Below, one piece after another: positions 8,643-17,303 of a stretch of DNA of 64,000 nt (its first letter is position 1; each line of letters starts with the position of its first letter). The position numbers and the translations under genes are program-made. A model generated the notes under the pieces. The model was not told where the DNA came from and made no database searches. It worked only from the letters and a program-made list of their open reading frames with translations. This stretch comes from Streptomyces albidus (ex Kaewkla and Franco 2022). GTDB taxonomy: Bacteria > Actinomycetota > Actinomycetes > Streptomycetales > Streptomycetaceae. The DNA is taken from the NCBI RefSeq assembly GCF_013870515.1, contig NZ_JACBXA010000001.1, positions 1 to 64,000 on the forward strand, read 5' to 3'.

Positions 8643-9311
8643 CTAGCTGGTGACGGCGGCGGCGCTTCCTGCGGAGATCGATGCCATGGTCCGCATCACG
8701 GCGGAGTTCACTGCTTCAGCGCCCCAACTCTCCAGCTCCAGTTCCTTCGCACGCTTGTAGACCTTGCCCGACCACGGGATGGAGCGGTGCAGGGTTGTCA
8801 GGGTGCCGCTCGCGGAGAGCAGCCCCACCAGAGCCGCTGTCCGCGCATCGGGCTCCGCGTGGTCCACGAGTACGGCGCGAACCTTCTCCACCAGGGCCTT
8901 CTTGCGCCGGGTGTCCGCGATCGTGATCGACGTCGAGGAGAAGAGCCCCAGCCACTTCTTGGTGTCCCGACGGAGCACGCCTCGCTTGACGAGCCGGTCG
9001 AGTACGGTCCCGCGCAGCGTGGGACCGATCTCTGCGAGGAGGCTCTGGACGCCGCGTACGCGTCGGGCGACCTTGTCGTGGGCGTCCTTGAGAATCGGAT
9101 CCGGTAGCCGGCTGCCTGGGACGGCGCGCACCTTCAGGCCGGTCAGTCCCCTGTCGTTCTGGTCGACCGTGACGTGGCCGCCGAGACCGAGTTCGACGAG
9201 CACGGCGCCGCCCAAGGTGTAGTAGAGCGTTCCTTCCCCAGCGACCGCTCCCGACTTGTCGTCCATCATCAGCAGCATCAGATCTTCGACGACGAGCAGC
9301 TCGTTCTGCAT
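8643..9311 (-). CDS. GPP34 family (GOLPH3-like) protein
   Basis: 222 residues from ATG 9311, preceded by GAAGGA at a good distance. It starts LLVVEDLMLLMMDDKSG, followed by LYYTLGGAVLVELGL, DILKDAHDKV-like and GVLRRDTKKWLGLF segments, matching actinomycete GPP34 proteins. These resemble eukaryotic GOLPH3/Vps74, helical proteins that bind phosphoinositides. The bacterial function is not established; several copies per Streptomyces genome are usual. It is divergent from a MerR regulator, with 266 bases between the two starts. Confidence 0.85.
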   Translation of the reverse strand: MQNELLVVEDLMLLMMDDKSGAVAGEGTLYYTLGGAVLVELGLGGHVTVDQNDRGLTGLKVRAVPGSRLPDPILKDAHDKVARRVRGVQSLLAEIGPTLRGTVLDRLVKRGVLRRDTKKWLGLFSSTSITIADTRRKKALVEKVRAVLVDHAEPDARTAALVGLLSASGTLTTLHRSIPWSGKVYKRAKELELESWGAEAVNSAVMRTMASISAGSAAAVTS

Positions 9312-9577
9312 GGTCCTTCTTCCAGTCTTCGTGATGCGGACGGTGGGTGTCAGGGACGGGATCTGCGCTGCCCTCCATCGCGGGCGGGGCTCGCCCCCCC
9401 TCCTCGCCTGGAAGCCGTCGGCCGCGTGGGACGGCAACGCGCCGGGGGGCTCCCCGAGTGGGCTGCCACCACTCACGACACACTGTGCCGCTGCGTCACA
9501 GTCAAGTAGTCCGTGGTGCACGACCCGGCCGGCAGTGGGCTTGCCCATGCCGCCACGGCATGGTGTGCACTTGTCGT

Positions 9578-10345
9578 ATGGCCTGGAGCACCCGAGAGAT
9601 CGCCGAGCTTGCCGGAGTCAGCCTGCGAGCGGTCCGGCACTACCACGACGTCGGGCTGCTGACAGAACCCGAGCGGCGCGCCAACGGCTACAAGCAGTAC
9701 GGCGTCGCGCACCTGGTCCGGCTGCTGCGCATCAAGCGCCTCACCGATCTCGGGTTCTCACTGGCGCACATCGCCGACATGGGCGACGTCGAGCACCACC
9801 CTGAGGAAGCTCTGCGCACCCTCGACGCTGAACTCGCAGCCACCATCGAACGCCTCCAGCGGGCCCGCGCCGAACTCGGCCTGATACTGCGCCAGTCACT
9901 TCCGACCGACCTTCCGACCGAGGTCGGCCCGGTCCGAACGACTCTGTCCGATGCGGACCGGTCTCTGTTCACGGTGATGACGCGCGTCCTCGGCCCCGCC
10001 CCTCGGCAGGCCTGGGCGGACGTGCTGCGGAATCAGCCCGAGGACCCCGTGGACAAGGAATTCGACGCACTGCCCGCCGACGCCGACGAGCAGACCCGGC
10101 AGGACATCGCCGAGCGCATGGTGCCTTCCGCCCGAGAGCTGTTCGACGAGCACCCGGCCCTGGGCGCACCTGCTGCCGGCGCTCCTCACGGCGAAGCCTT
10201 CGCCATGGAGACGATCGGGAAGGCTCTCAGGGACCTGTACAACCCGGCGCAGCTCGACGTCCTTCAGCGCCTCAACGCACTGCTCGCCGCAGGCCCCGAC
10301 GGGGGCATCTCCCAGGCCGAAGGCTCTGGGGGAGAACAACCGTAG
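9578..10345 (+). CDS. MerR-family transcription regulator
   Basis: 255 residues from ATG 9578. The N-terminus is a MerR winged helix-turn-helix (STREIAELAGVSLRAVRHYHDVGLL then ERRANGYKQYGVAHLVRLLRIKRL), followed by a dimerization helix and a C-terminal domain of about 170 residues with no cysteine metal site. It is therefore more likely a ligand or multidrug-type sensor than a metal sensor. The C-terminal half (RMVPSARELFDEHP...) is Streptomyces-specific and the ligand is unknown. No strong ribosome site is visible before the ATG, which could reflect a leaderless message. It probably controls itself and perhaps the divergent GPP34 gene. Confidence 0.85.
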   Translation: MAWSTREIAELAGVSLRAVRHYHDVGLLTEPERRANGYKQYGVAHLVRLLRIKRLTDLGFSLAHIADMGDVEHHPEEALRTLDAELAATIERLQRARAELGLILRQSLPTDLPTEVGPVRTTLSDADRSLFTVMTRVLGPAPRQAWADVLRNQPEDPVDKEFDALPADADEQTRQDIAERMVPSARELFDEHPALGAPAAGAPHGEAFAMETIGKALRDLYNPAQLDVLQRLNALLAAGPDGGISQAEGSGGEQP

Positions 10346-10452
10346 CCGTCCAACTCGGGGAAGCCGGCCAGGACTCCCCGCTGCCGGAAGGCGGGCAGCA
10401 CTCACGCCAAGGACCGCCCCGGAGGCCTGTGGGCCGCTGCCCTTCGGGGCGT

Positions 10453-11319
10453 TCAGGAGAGGACGTCCTTGCGGGCGAACCCCCGGAAGGCCAGGGCGAA
10501 CAGCACCAGCGCGTAGGCCACCGAGACGGAAGTCCCCTTGATCATCCCGGCCCACTCCAGCTGGGGCTGTACGGCGTCCGCCCACGCGTACTGCCAGTGC
10601 GCGGGCAGGAACTCACGCCAGGAGCCGAGAGCTTCGACCGCGTCGAGCAGATTGCCTACGATCGTCAGCCCGACGGCTCCGCCGACGGCACCCAACGGCG
10701 CGTCCGTGGTGGTGGAGAGCCAGAACGCCAGTCCTGCCGTGACGAGTTGGGAGACGAACACGAACGCGACGGCGAGGGCGAGTCTGAACAGGGCGTCCGT
10801 GGCGGGAATCGAGCTGCCCGTGGGGCTCTGAAGCGGGTGCCAGCCGTAGGCGACCGCGCCCACGGCCAGTGAGAGGAGCGGCAGGAAGACGATCGCGGCC
10901 AGGCTGAAGGTCAGAGCCACTACGAGCTTGCTCCACAGCAGCCGCGCGCGGGGCACGGGCGCGGCCAGCAGGTAGCGCAGCGACGACCATCCGGCCTCCG
11001 AGGCGACGGTGTCCCCGAAGAACAGCGCCACGGGGATGACCAGCAGGAACCCTGCCGAGAGGAACAGTGCCGAGGCGGCGAAGTTGAGGCCGGAGGCGGT
11101 GGCGGTGTCCATCAGGTTGATCCGTTGCTCCCGCCCGCCCCCGCCGCCGTCGTCGTCCCCGCCGATCGCGAAGGCGAGGACCAGGACGAAGGGAAGGGCG
11201 GCGAGGATCACTGCCACGACCGCCGTGCGACGGCGCCGCAGCTGCCGTACGGCCTCCACCCGGAAGGGGAGGGTGCGGCCCGCCCGATAGCCGGACGCGG
11301 TCTCCAACTGGGCGGTCAC
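10453..11319 (-). CDS. ABC-2 type transporter permease
   Basis: 288 residues from GTG 11319, which overlaps the stop of the upstream ATPase gene by four bases (GTGA), indicating translational coupling. Six hydrophobic segments are visible (for example VVAVILAALPFVLVLAFAI, ALFLSAGFLLVIPVALFF, FSLAAIVFLPLLSLAVGAV). A conserved cytoplasmic stretch SLRYLLAAPVPRARLL is typical of ABC-2 permeases. A Gly/Asp-rich loop (GGDDDGGGGG) follows the first segment. It should form the channel for the hydrolase-ATPase fusion encoded just upstream. The substrate is unknown. Confidence 0.88.
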   Translation of the reverse strand: MTAQLETASGYRAGRTLPFRVEAVRQLRRRRTAVVAVILAALPFVLVLAFAIGGDDDGGGGGREQRINLMDTATASGLNFAASALFLSAGFLLVIPVALFFGDTVASEAGWSSLRYLLAAPVPRARLLWSKLVVALTFSLAAIVFLPLLSLAVGAVAYGWHPLQSPTGSSIPATDALFRLALAVAFVFVSQLVTAGLAFWLSTTTDAPLGAVGGAVGLTIVGNLLDAVEALGSWREFLPAHWQYAWADAVQPQLEWAGMIKGTSVSVAYALVLFALAFRGFARKDVLS

Positions 11320-14012
11320 GAGGTCTTCTCCCCTTCGATCAGCGTGAGGAAGGCGTCCTCGAGGCGACGGTGCGGGCCCAGGGCGTTCACCGGGATCCCC
11401 ATCCCGACCAGTTCCGCGAGCAGTTGGGACGGACTCGCTCCACCCAGGCGTACGAGCAGGCCCTCGTCGCTCCGCACGACGGAGACGACGCCCTCAAGTC
11501 CGGCCACCTTCCCCACCACGGCGTCGGACAGAGCCGGGCCGTCGATGCCGACGAACAGCGTCTCTCCGGAGCCGATGATCTCCGTGACCGTGCCCGCCTG
11601 CACCAGTCGGCCGCGGTCCATGACGACAAGGTGGGTGCAGGTCTGCTCGACCTCGGCGAGGAGGTGGGAGGAGACGATGACGGTGCGGCCCTGGGCGGCG
11701 TAGCGGATCATCACCTCGCGCATCTCGCGGATCTGCGGTGGATCGAGTCCGTTGGTCGGCTCGTCGAGGATCAGCAGATCGGGCAGGCCGAGCATGGCCT
11801 GGGCGATGGCGAGCCGCTGCCGCATGCCCTGGGAGTACGTGCGCACCGCACGTTGGAGTGCGTCCCCGAGCCCGGCGATCTCCAGGGCTTCCTCGATGTG
11901 GGCGTCCTGGGCGGGGCGGGCGGTCGCGGCCCAGTACAGCTCCAGGTTGGCGCGCCCCGACAGGTGCGGGAGGAATCCCGCGCTCTCGACGAAGGCGCCC
12001 ACCCGGGACAGCACGGGCGCACCGGCGTGAACCGCGTGTCCGTAGATGCGGATCTCACCCTTGTCGGGCTTGACGAGGCCCATCAGCATGCGGAGGGCCG
12101 TCGTCTTGCCCGCTCCGTTCGGGCCGAGGAGGCCGAGCACCTGCCCCTTCTCCACCCTGAAGGACAGGTCGCGTACGGCGTACCTGTCGGCAGACTTCGA
12201 ATAGCGCTTCGTCAGCCCGGAGATCTCCAGCGGCACGTCCGTCAGCTGCGGATCGGGGGCCGGGGCCGCGGTGCGGCGCCTGCCGACCACCAGCAGCAGG
12301 ACCGCGGCGACGGCGCCTGCGAGGGGAAGGCCCCACACCCAGGCGGGCAGCGAGGCCGTTTCGGCGGTGACGCCGCTTGCGGTGGGAACGCTCAGTGCGC
12401 TCTCCACCGAGGCGGTGTACGAAGTCGGTTCGACGGGCGACGCGTAGCCGAGGTCGGTGGCGGCGAGAACGAGCCGCAACCGGTGGCCCGCCTCGGCCTC
12501 GTAGTCGACGGCAGGCAGGCGGAGTTGAACGGTCCGGCCCTTCTGGGCACCGGTGACCCTGACTGGGGAGACGAGCTGGGAGGGCAGTCTCCTGCTGCCG
12601 TCCGGCCCGACGTCGTACAGCTTCGCGAAGAGCACGGCGTCGTCGGCGCCGTCGGACTTCACCCGGACCCTGACGGTGGGCGAGCCGGTGATACGCAGGG
12701 AGTTCTTCAGCGGACGGGAGTCGAAGCGTGCGTGCTGGCCTGGGAAGTCGATGTTCAGACTGCCGACGCCGAGGGAGGACAGTTGCGAAAGGCCGCCGCC
12801 GAGGCTGGGAATGGAGGAGATCGAAGGCGGCCCTGCGCCCGGCGGGTTCTCGAAGGACTCCTCCGCGGTGCCGAGGGCGACCGTGCCGGCACCGCTGTTC
12901 AGCCCGGGGTAGGCGGTTCCGGTGGCGCCCCGCGTCTGGAGCGTGCCGTCCGTGGAATCCATCCCGCCGGACTCGGTGATGCGGAAGGCAGGGCCTGTCT
13001 CCGCGCCCTCGTCGCCTTTGAGGTAGTGGTCGAACCAAGCGGTCGTACGGGCGTCGAGCCGGGCCGTCTCCAGATCGCCGCCGTCGTGCCCACCGGCGAA
13101 CCAGTCGACGGCGACAGGCGCCCCGTTGGCACGGATCGCCTTGGCCATGGCATCGGCCTGGTCGAGCGGGAAGAGGGAGTCGGACTGGCCCTGGGCGATC
13201 AGCGTGGGCACCTCGATCCGCTCCCCCACCGCGGAGGGGCTGCGGGCTTCGAGCAGGTCACGGGCGGCGGCGTCCGGCTTGCCGCTCACCGCCACCCGCT
13301 CGTACATCTCGCACACCTCCGCCTCGAAGCTGCCGCAGCCACCCTCGGGAGAGCCGGTGCCGAAGAAGACTCCCGCCCAGAGCCTCTTGAAAACCCCGTC
13401 CGGGAACAGCGCGTCAGCCAGATTCCAGTACGTCATCCGCGGCGCGACGGCGTCGACCCGCTTGTCGTGTCCGGCCGCGAGCAGCGCCATCGCACCGCTG
13501 TAGGAGCCTCCGGCCACGCCGACGCGTGGGTCGCCGGTCTTGTCGAGCCGGACCTCCGGACGCTGCGCCAGCCAGTCGATCAGTCGGGAGACGTCCGCGA
13601 CCTCGTGATCCGGGTCGTTGAGGCCGATCTCGCCGGTCGAGGCCCCGAAGCCGCGTGCGGACCAGGTCAGTACGGCGTACCCCTCGCGCGCCAGCTTCTG
13701 CGCCTGCTCACGTACGTCGTCCTTGCTTCCGCCGAAACCGTGCCCGAGCAGCACGGCGGGCCGCTTCCCGGAGCGGGGGCCCGAGGTGAAGTACGAGGTG
13801 TCGATCTGCGCACCGGGCATGTCGAAGGTGCGGTTCGCCCGGTGGACGGGCGGCTGCTCATCGGACGCCATCGCGTTCCAGGTGCCTGCCCCGGCGAGTA
13901 CGACGACGGCGGCAGCCACGACGAGCAGCCGTCTCCAGCCGCCGCGTGCCTTGCCGCGCAGTCGGGCCGGCAGTCGAGCCGGCGATATCCCGCGGCTCTT
14001 GCGCAGATTCAT
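11316..14012 (-). CDS. Secreted CocE-like hydrolase fused to ABC transporter ATPase
   Basis: 898 residues. Residues 28-45 form a signal anchor. Residues 60-560 are an extracellular alpha/beta hydrolase with a C-terminal jelly-roll, as in CocE/X-Pro dipeptidyl-peptidases: oxyanion HGFGG at 91-95, nucleophile motif GGSYSG at 168-173 (Ser170), and GGHDGG for the catalytic His. A second membrane helix lies near 577-600 (WVWGLPLAGAVAAVLLLVV). The rest is a cytoplasmic ABC ATPase with [21 protein letters not shown] and LLILDEPTNGLD. One chain thus joins outside hydrolysis to inside ATP use. With the coupled permease at 10453-11319 it forms an ABC-2 system, perhaps cleaving and sensing or exporting a peptide or ester. 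The substrate is unknown. Confidence 0.88.
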   Translation of the reverse strand: MNLRKSRGISPARLPARLRGKARGGWRRLLVVAAAVVVLAGAGTWNAMASDEQPPVHRANRTFDMPGAQIDTSYFTSGPRSGKRPAVLLGHGFGGSKDDVREQAQKLAREGYAVLTWSARGFGASTGEIGLNDPDHEVADVSRLIDWLAQRPEVRLDKTGDPRVGVAGGSYSGAMALLAAGHDKRVDAVAPRMTYWNLADALFPDGVFKRLWAGVFFGTGSPEGGCGSFEAEVCEMYERVAVSGKPDAAARDLLEARSPSAVGERIEVPTLIAQGQSDSLFPLDQADAMAKAIRANGAPVAVDWFAGGHDGGDLETARLDARTTAWFDHYLKGDEGAETGPAFRITESGGMDSTDGTLQTRGATGTAYPGLNSGAGTVALGTAEESFENPPGAGPPSISSIPSLGGGLSQLSSLGVGSLNIDFPGQHARFDSRPLKNSLRITGSPTVRVRVKSDGADDAVLFAKLYDVGPDGSRRLPSQLVSPVRVTGAQKGRTVQLRLPAVDYEAEAGHRLRLVLAATDLGYASPVEPTSYTASVESALSVPTASGVTAETASLPAWVWGLPLAGAVAAVLLLVVGRRRTAAPAPDPQLTDVPLEISGLTKRYSKSADRYAVRDLSFRVEKGQVLGLLGPNGAGKTTALRMLMGLVKPDKGEIRIYGHAVHAGAPVLSRVGAFVESAGFLPHLSGRANLELYWAATARPAQDAHIEEALEIAGLGDALQRAVRTYSQGMRQRLAIAQAMLGLPDLLILDEPTNGLDPPQIREMREVMIRYAAQGRTVIVSSHLLAEVEQTCTHLVVMDRGRLVQAGTVTEIIGSGETLFVGIDGPALSDAVVGKVAGLEGVVSVVRSDEGLLVRLGGASPSQLLAELVGMGIPVNALGPHRRLEDAFLTLIEGEKTS

Positions 14013-14271
14013 GCTCGAACCTTAGAAGGACGGAAGGCCTGATTGGGGCGCTCTGCAGGTGGATTCCGGCTCCGCTCAGAGGAGTACACGGACTGTCCGG
14101 CGTACAACCGACGGGGTACGGGCCCTCGTGGTGCCTTGAGACGCTCAGCCGGCCGGTGGTTGACCGGGGCACTCGCGAGGCTGTCGTCGGCAGATGCATC
14201 TGACGGCCAGGCATCGTCCCGTTCAGGTCGAATCGTGACCGCCGCCGGGCGCTGTCTCCACGGAGGACGGC
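14013..14271. other. Intergenic region upstream of hydrolase-ABC operon
   Basis: No credible gene was found. The region must hold the promoter of the minus-strand hydrolase-ATPase operon, but no clear -35/-10 pair could be picked. AAGG about 12 bases before ATG 14012 is the probable ribosome site. Confidence 0.5.
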
Positions 14272-14314
14272 ATGCTTCAGGGGCCGGGCTTTGAGGGCTC
14301 GGCCCCTGAAGCAT
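14272..14314 (-). terminator. 15-bp perfect hairpin terminator
   Basis: Arms 14272-14286 and 14300-14314 are perfectly complementary over 15 bases with a 13-base loop. It lies 26 bases past the stop of the minus-strand small secreted protein gene (14340) and should end that transcript. Confidence 0.8.
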
Positions 14315-14339
14315 TGCCGGCGGAAGGCGGTTGCAGTGA

Positions 14340-14648
14340 CTACATGATGTCGCCGGCGATCGATGTCCCGGTGCCACCGGTGGAGTCTCCGGCGGTGTTC
14401 ACGTTGTCGTCGTTGCCGAGACCGCAGATCTGCTGGGTAGCGCTGGAGTCGGCGTCGCCGGCATCGCCGGTGGTCACCGGGGCGGCGGTGCCCTCGAGCG
14501 TGAACACCAGGGTGTTGCTGTCGGCTTCCTGCTCGCAGTTGACCGTCGGGATCTCCTGCTCGACCTGGGCGGATGCGACACCGGCACCGAGCATGCTGAC
14601 GCTTCCGACCATGGCGGCCACAACGACTGCTTCGCGAAGCTTGCGCAT
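14340..14648 (-). CDS. Small secreted protein
   Basis: 102 residues from ATG 14648, with GGAGAAG as ribosome site 3 bases upstream. The start MRKLREAVVVAAMVGSVSML...ASAQ is a Sec signal peptide with an AxA cleavage site. The mature part of about 74 residues is acidic, rich in Asp, Thr and Gly, with two cysteines (VNCEQE and QQICGLG) that could form one disulphide. It resembles the small secreted proteins of Streptomyces with a near-constant signal peptide and variable body. No enzyme motif is visible and the function is unknown. It is monocistronic, with its own terminator. Confidence 0.8.
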   Translation of the reverse strand: MRKLREAVVVAAMVGSVSMLGAGVASAQVEQEIPTVNCEQEADSNTLVFTLEGTAAPVTTGDAGDADSSATQQICGLGNDDNVNTAGDSTGGTGTSIAGDIM

Positions 14649-14858
14649 TACTTCTCCACTTCCATGAGGCTGGACCGCGATCGGCAAAGATCGCTTACAG
14701 ATGCACAGAAGCTATGGGCGGAAACACCCAACAAGGGAAACAACACGCCATTTCACCCGATTCGGCGTCTCGACGTACCGACGATCGCGGGTGGCCCCGA
14801 CGTGAGCAGTTGAGTAGCACACATTGTCGGCGCGGTCCTGGGTGAGCATCATCGGGGG

Positions 14859-15347
14859 ATGCGAACGCAAGCACATGGATGGCTCCTGGTGGCCGGCGGT
14901 GTTCTGGTCTCCGGCGTACCGGTGGCCACCTGGGGACTGATGGGGCAGGACGATGCGCAGGTCCTACAGCAATCCCAACTCGACCACGGCTACCGGCCCT
15001 TGACGCTCCCGGCGGGCCTGGAGACCGCGTTGGGTATCGGCGCCCTGTTGCTCGCGGGAGCCGGCGCGGTGCTGCTGGTGCGCGCCCAACGCCGCGGGGC
15101 CTTCGATCGGCGCTGGTGGCAGGTGCTCGCGCCCCTGGTGGCGGCGGGACTGATCGTCGGCGCGGGGTGGCGTGTGGTCAATGCCGGGGGGACCCCCGAC
15201 AACATCGGAGCCGGTCTGGTCGTGTTGTTCGGCGGCCCGTTCGTGGTGGCGCTGGCGCTGTGGGCACTGGGCCGCGGGGTGTCGCTCGCACTGCAGCGGG
15301 ACGCTCGCCGTCCGGAGCCCAGGGCCACGCAGGGGTCGCTGTCATGA
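14859..15347 (+). CDS. Integral membrane protein
   Basis: 162 residues from ATG 14859. There are four hydrophobic segments (GWLLVAGGVLVSGVPVATWG, LGIGALLLAGAGAVLLV, WWQVLAPLVAAGLIVGAGW, GLVVLFGGPFVVALALWAL) and a basic C-terminal tail. The family was not recognised. The stop overlaps the next start by four bases (ATGA), so it is coupled to the following membrane protein. It diverges from the small secreted protein gene across a relatively AT-rich 210-base spacer. Confidence 0.65.
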   Translation: MRTQAHGWLLVAGGVLVSGVPVATWGLMGQDDAQVLQQSQLDHGYRPLTLPAGLETALGIGALLLAGAGAVLLVRAQRRGAFDRRWWQVLAPLVAAGLIVGAGWRVVNAGGTPDNIGAGLVVLFGGPFVVALALWALGRGVSLALQRDARRPEPRATQGSLS

Positions 15348-15655
15348 GGAACGACGGCCAGGACCCCGAGGTAGCCCCGAGCATCCGGGGGCTGCGCATC
15401 ACTTCAGGCATCGCACTCGCTCTGCTGCCCGTTCTGTTCATGCTGGCCTTCGGCCTGGTCCTCGACGATGCCCTGAACGGGGAGTCGACACTTCTCTTCG
15501 ACGTCGGCACCTGCATGTTCGCCGGCTCCGGGCTGCTGGGCCTCGCGGTGCTGTTTGTGCCCGCGCGGGCGCTGGACCGCCGCGCGCGGATCGCTCTCCT
15601 CGTCGCCCAGTGCGGGCTGATGCCCGTGGCTGTGGCTCTGGTCGCCGTGGCCTGA
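15344..15655 (+). CDS. Small integral membrane protein
   Basis: 103 residues from ATG 15344, overlapping the preceding stop as ATGA. Three transmembrane segments are visible (ITSGIALALLPVLFMLAFGLV, CMFAGSGLLGLAVLFV, IALLVAQCGLMPVAVALVAVA). It probably forms a two-gene operon, and perhaps a complex, with the preceding membrane protein. No known family was recognised. Confidence 0.6.
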   Translation: MRNDGQDPEVAPSIRGLRITSGIALALLPVLFMLAFGLVLDDALNGESTLLFDVGTCMFAGSGLLGLAVLFVPARALDRRARIALLVAQCGLMPVAVALVAVA

Positions 15656-16424
15656 CCCCGCCGCCCTCGCTCGGATGCCGCCTGCGGCCGGCGTGGGCGG
15701 CGCCGGCTCCTCAACGTGGGAGGCAGAGGGCGCAACGAGTTGTCCCATGGCTCGAATTGGCGGTGTCTTATCCCTGACCCTTCTTCCACGCGGGCGGTAT
15801 TCCGCTGCTGAAGCGGCCCGTCATCACCTGCACTGGTTGCGGGAAGCTGGACCTGCGGCCCAAGTGGGGCAACAGTGCGGCAATTCGGTTTGCCACGGGT
15901 CGTAAGGAATTGTTGCAGGTGTCAGCGAGAAGGATCTCGATAGCGCTTCCCTACGATGACTGATTTTCGCGGCGATTCCCGGGCAAGGGACTCAGCGGGA
16001 AACCGTCTTGAAAGCCTTGGATATTTCATGACATGTCCTGCTCCCCCGATGCCGTGACCGTGGCCGAAGCAGCCCTCACCCGTCCCATCGTCACCTGTTG
16101 ACGACCCCCGGCATAAGGCGCCTGTTCAGCAGCCAATGCCTGGCTGTATTCATGGGGGTCAACCCGGTTTCGTCGATTGAGGCCGCGTCCGTGGGCCCGG
16201 CCGAGCCTGCTTCCGCGTGGGGGACGCGTACGTGTTCCGTCCCTGGACGGCAAAATGCAAGAGCGCTGATGTGTGGTCTTCACGTCACGCCAGAGCGTTT
16301 AGAAGGTTCGTTATTCGGTCGCAACTCTTTCACCAGCGACAATGTCGGCGCGTGATGCAAGGATGCAGCGCAACTCGCCCTTTCGAGTGCGGCTTTGCCG
16401 AACAACCCTCCTGGAGGCTCAAAG
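15656..16424 (+). other. Long region without a clear gene, upstream of amino acid importer
   Basis: 769 bases with lower GC and poor codon bias. Apart from a possible CxxC-containing reading-frame remnant (15778-15963) no gene could be supported. The last part must hold the promoter of the importer operon. AT-richer sequence around 16290-16350 is the likeliest place, but no convincing -35/-10 pair stood out. Confidence 0.4.
15778..15963 (+). pseudogene. Possible gene remnant with CxxC motif
   Basis: A stop-to-stop frame from 15778 to TGA 15961 reads PFFHAGGIPLLKRPV, ITCTGCGKLDLRPKWGNS, then AAIRFATGRKELLQ. No ATG or GTG start precedes the conserved-looking part. The composition is protein-like around a TCTGCGKL zinc-knuckle motif, and an in-frame TGA lies just upstream. 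It may be the tail of a lost zinc-ribbon gene. The family was not recognised. Confidence 0.25.
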
Positions 16425-17234
16425 GTGTCTGCGCGTACCCTGCTTCGCCCCGTCGCAGTTGCTCTCCCCTTTGTCCTGGCGTCCGGCGTGCTGGCCGGAT
16501 GTACCAGCACCAAGTCGTCCGGTGCGGGAGGCTCGGAGGTCCAGCTGGTCGCGAAGGGCAAGCTGACGGTGTGTACGCATCTGCCCTACGCACCCTTCCA
16601 GTTCAAGAAGTCGGGCAAGATCGTCGGCTTCGACGTCGACATGATGGACCTGGTGGCCAAGAAGCTCAAGGCCGATCAGAAGATCGTGGACACGCCCTGG
16701 GAGGGCATCCAGTCCGGCGAGGACCTCAACGCCAACAAGTGCGACGCGGCAGCCGCCGGCATGACCATCAACGACGTCCGCAAGAAGAACCTGGACTTCT
16801 CCGCACCGTACTTCGACGCCACCCAGGCCCTGATCGCCAAGAAGGGCGCCAAGTACTCCTCGCTGAAGGACCTCAAGGGCAAGAAGCTCGGCGTCCAGGC
16901 CTCCACCACCGGTGAGGAGTACGCCAAGAAGCAGGCCCCGAAGGACGTCGAGCTCGTCCAGTTCGAGGATGTCGCCCTGCTGCTCACCGCCGTCAAGTCC
17001 GGCCAGGTCGCCGCGGGCATCAACGACAACGGCGTGCTCTACGACTACGTCAAGAAGAACCCGGACACGGATGTCACGGCCGAGTTCGACACCGGCGAGC
17101 AGTACGGCTTCGGCGTACGCAAGGGGAACTCCGCCCTGCGCAAGGAGATCAACGAGGCGCTGAAGAAGGCCAAGTCCGACGGCACGTACAACAAGATCTA
17201 CAAGAAGTGGTTCGGCACCGCGCCCGAGAAGTAG
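16425..17234 (+). CDS. Polar amino acid ABC transporter solute-binding lipoprotein
   Basis: 269 residues from GTG 16425, with GGAGG 7 bases upstream. The lipoprotein signal LPFVLASGVLAGC anchors it to the membrane. The mature protein is a family 3 solute-binding protein (SBP_bac_3): LTVCTHLPYAPFQF, GFDVDMMDLVAKKL, then AGMTINDVRKKNLDFSAPYF and the C-terminal DGTYNKIYKKWFG. Such proteins bind Glu, Gln, Asp, His, Arg or cystine. It heads an operon with the permease at 17304 and the ATPase at 18096. The exact ligand cannot be told from the sequence. Confidence 0.93.
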   Translation: MSARTLLRPVAVALPFVLASGVLAGCTSTKSSGAGGSEVQLVAKGKLTVCTHLPYAPFQFKKSGKIVGFDVDMMDLVAKKLKADQKIVDTPWEGIQSGEDLNANKCDAAAAGMTINDVRKKNLDFSAPYFDATQALIAKKGAKYSSLKDLKGKKLGVQASTTGEEYAKKQAPKDVELVQFEDVALLLTAVKSGQVAAGINDNGVLYDYVKKNPDTDVTAEFDTGEQYGFGVRKGNSALRKEINEALKKAKSDGTYNKIYKKWFGTAPEK

Positions 17235-17303
17235 GCCCCGGTCCGGTCCCCGAGGGCCGGGAAATGCCGCCGAGAACACAGCAGTTGAGGAGTTGCACAC
17301 CAC

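Noticed and set aside
11370-14042. 890-codon plus-strand frame opposite the hydrolase-ABC fusion
   Set aside because: It is an antisense artefact of strong GC bias. The minus-strand protein has intact catalytic and ABC motifs.
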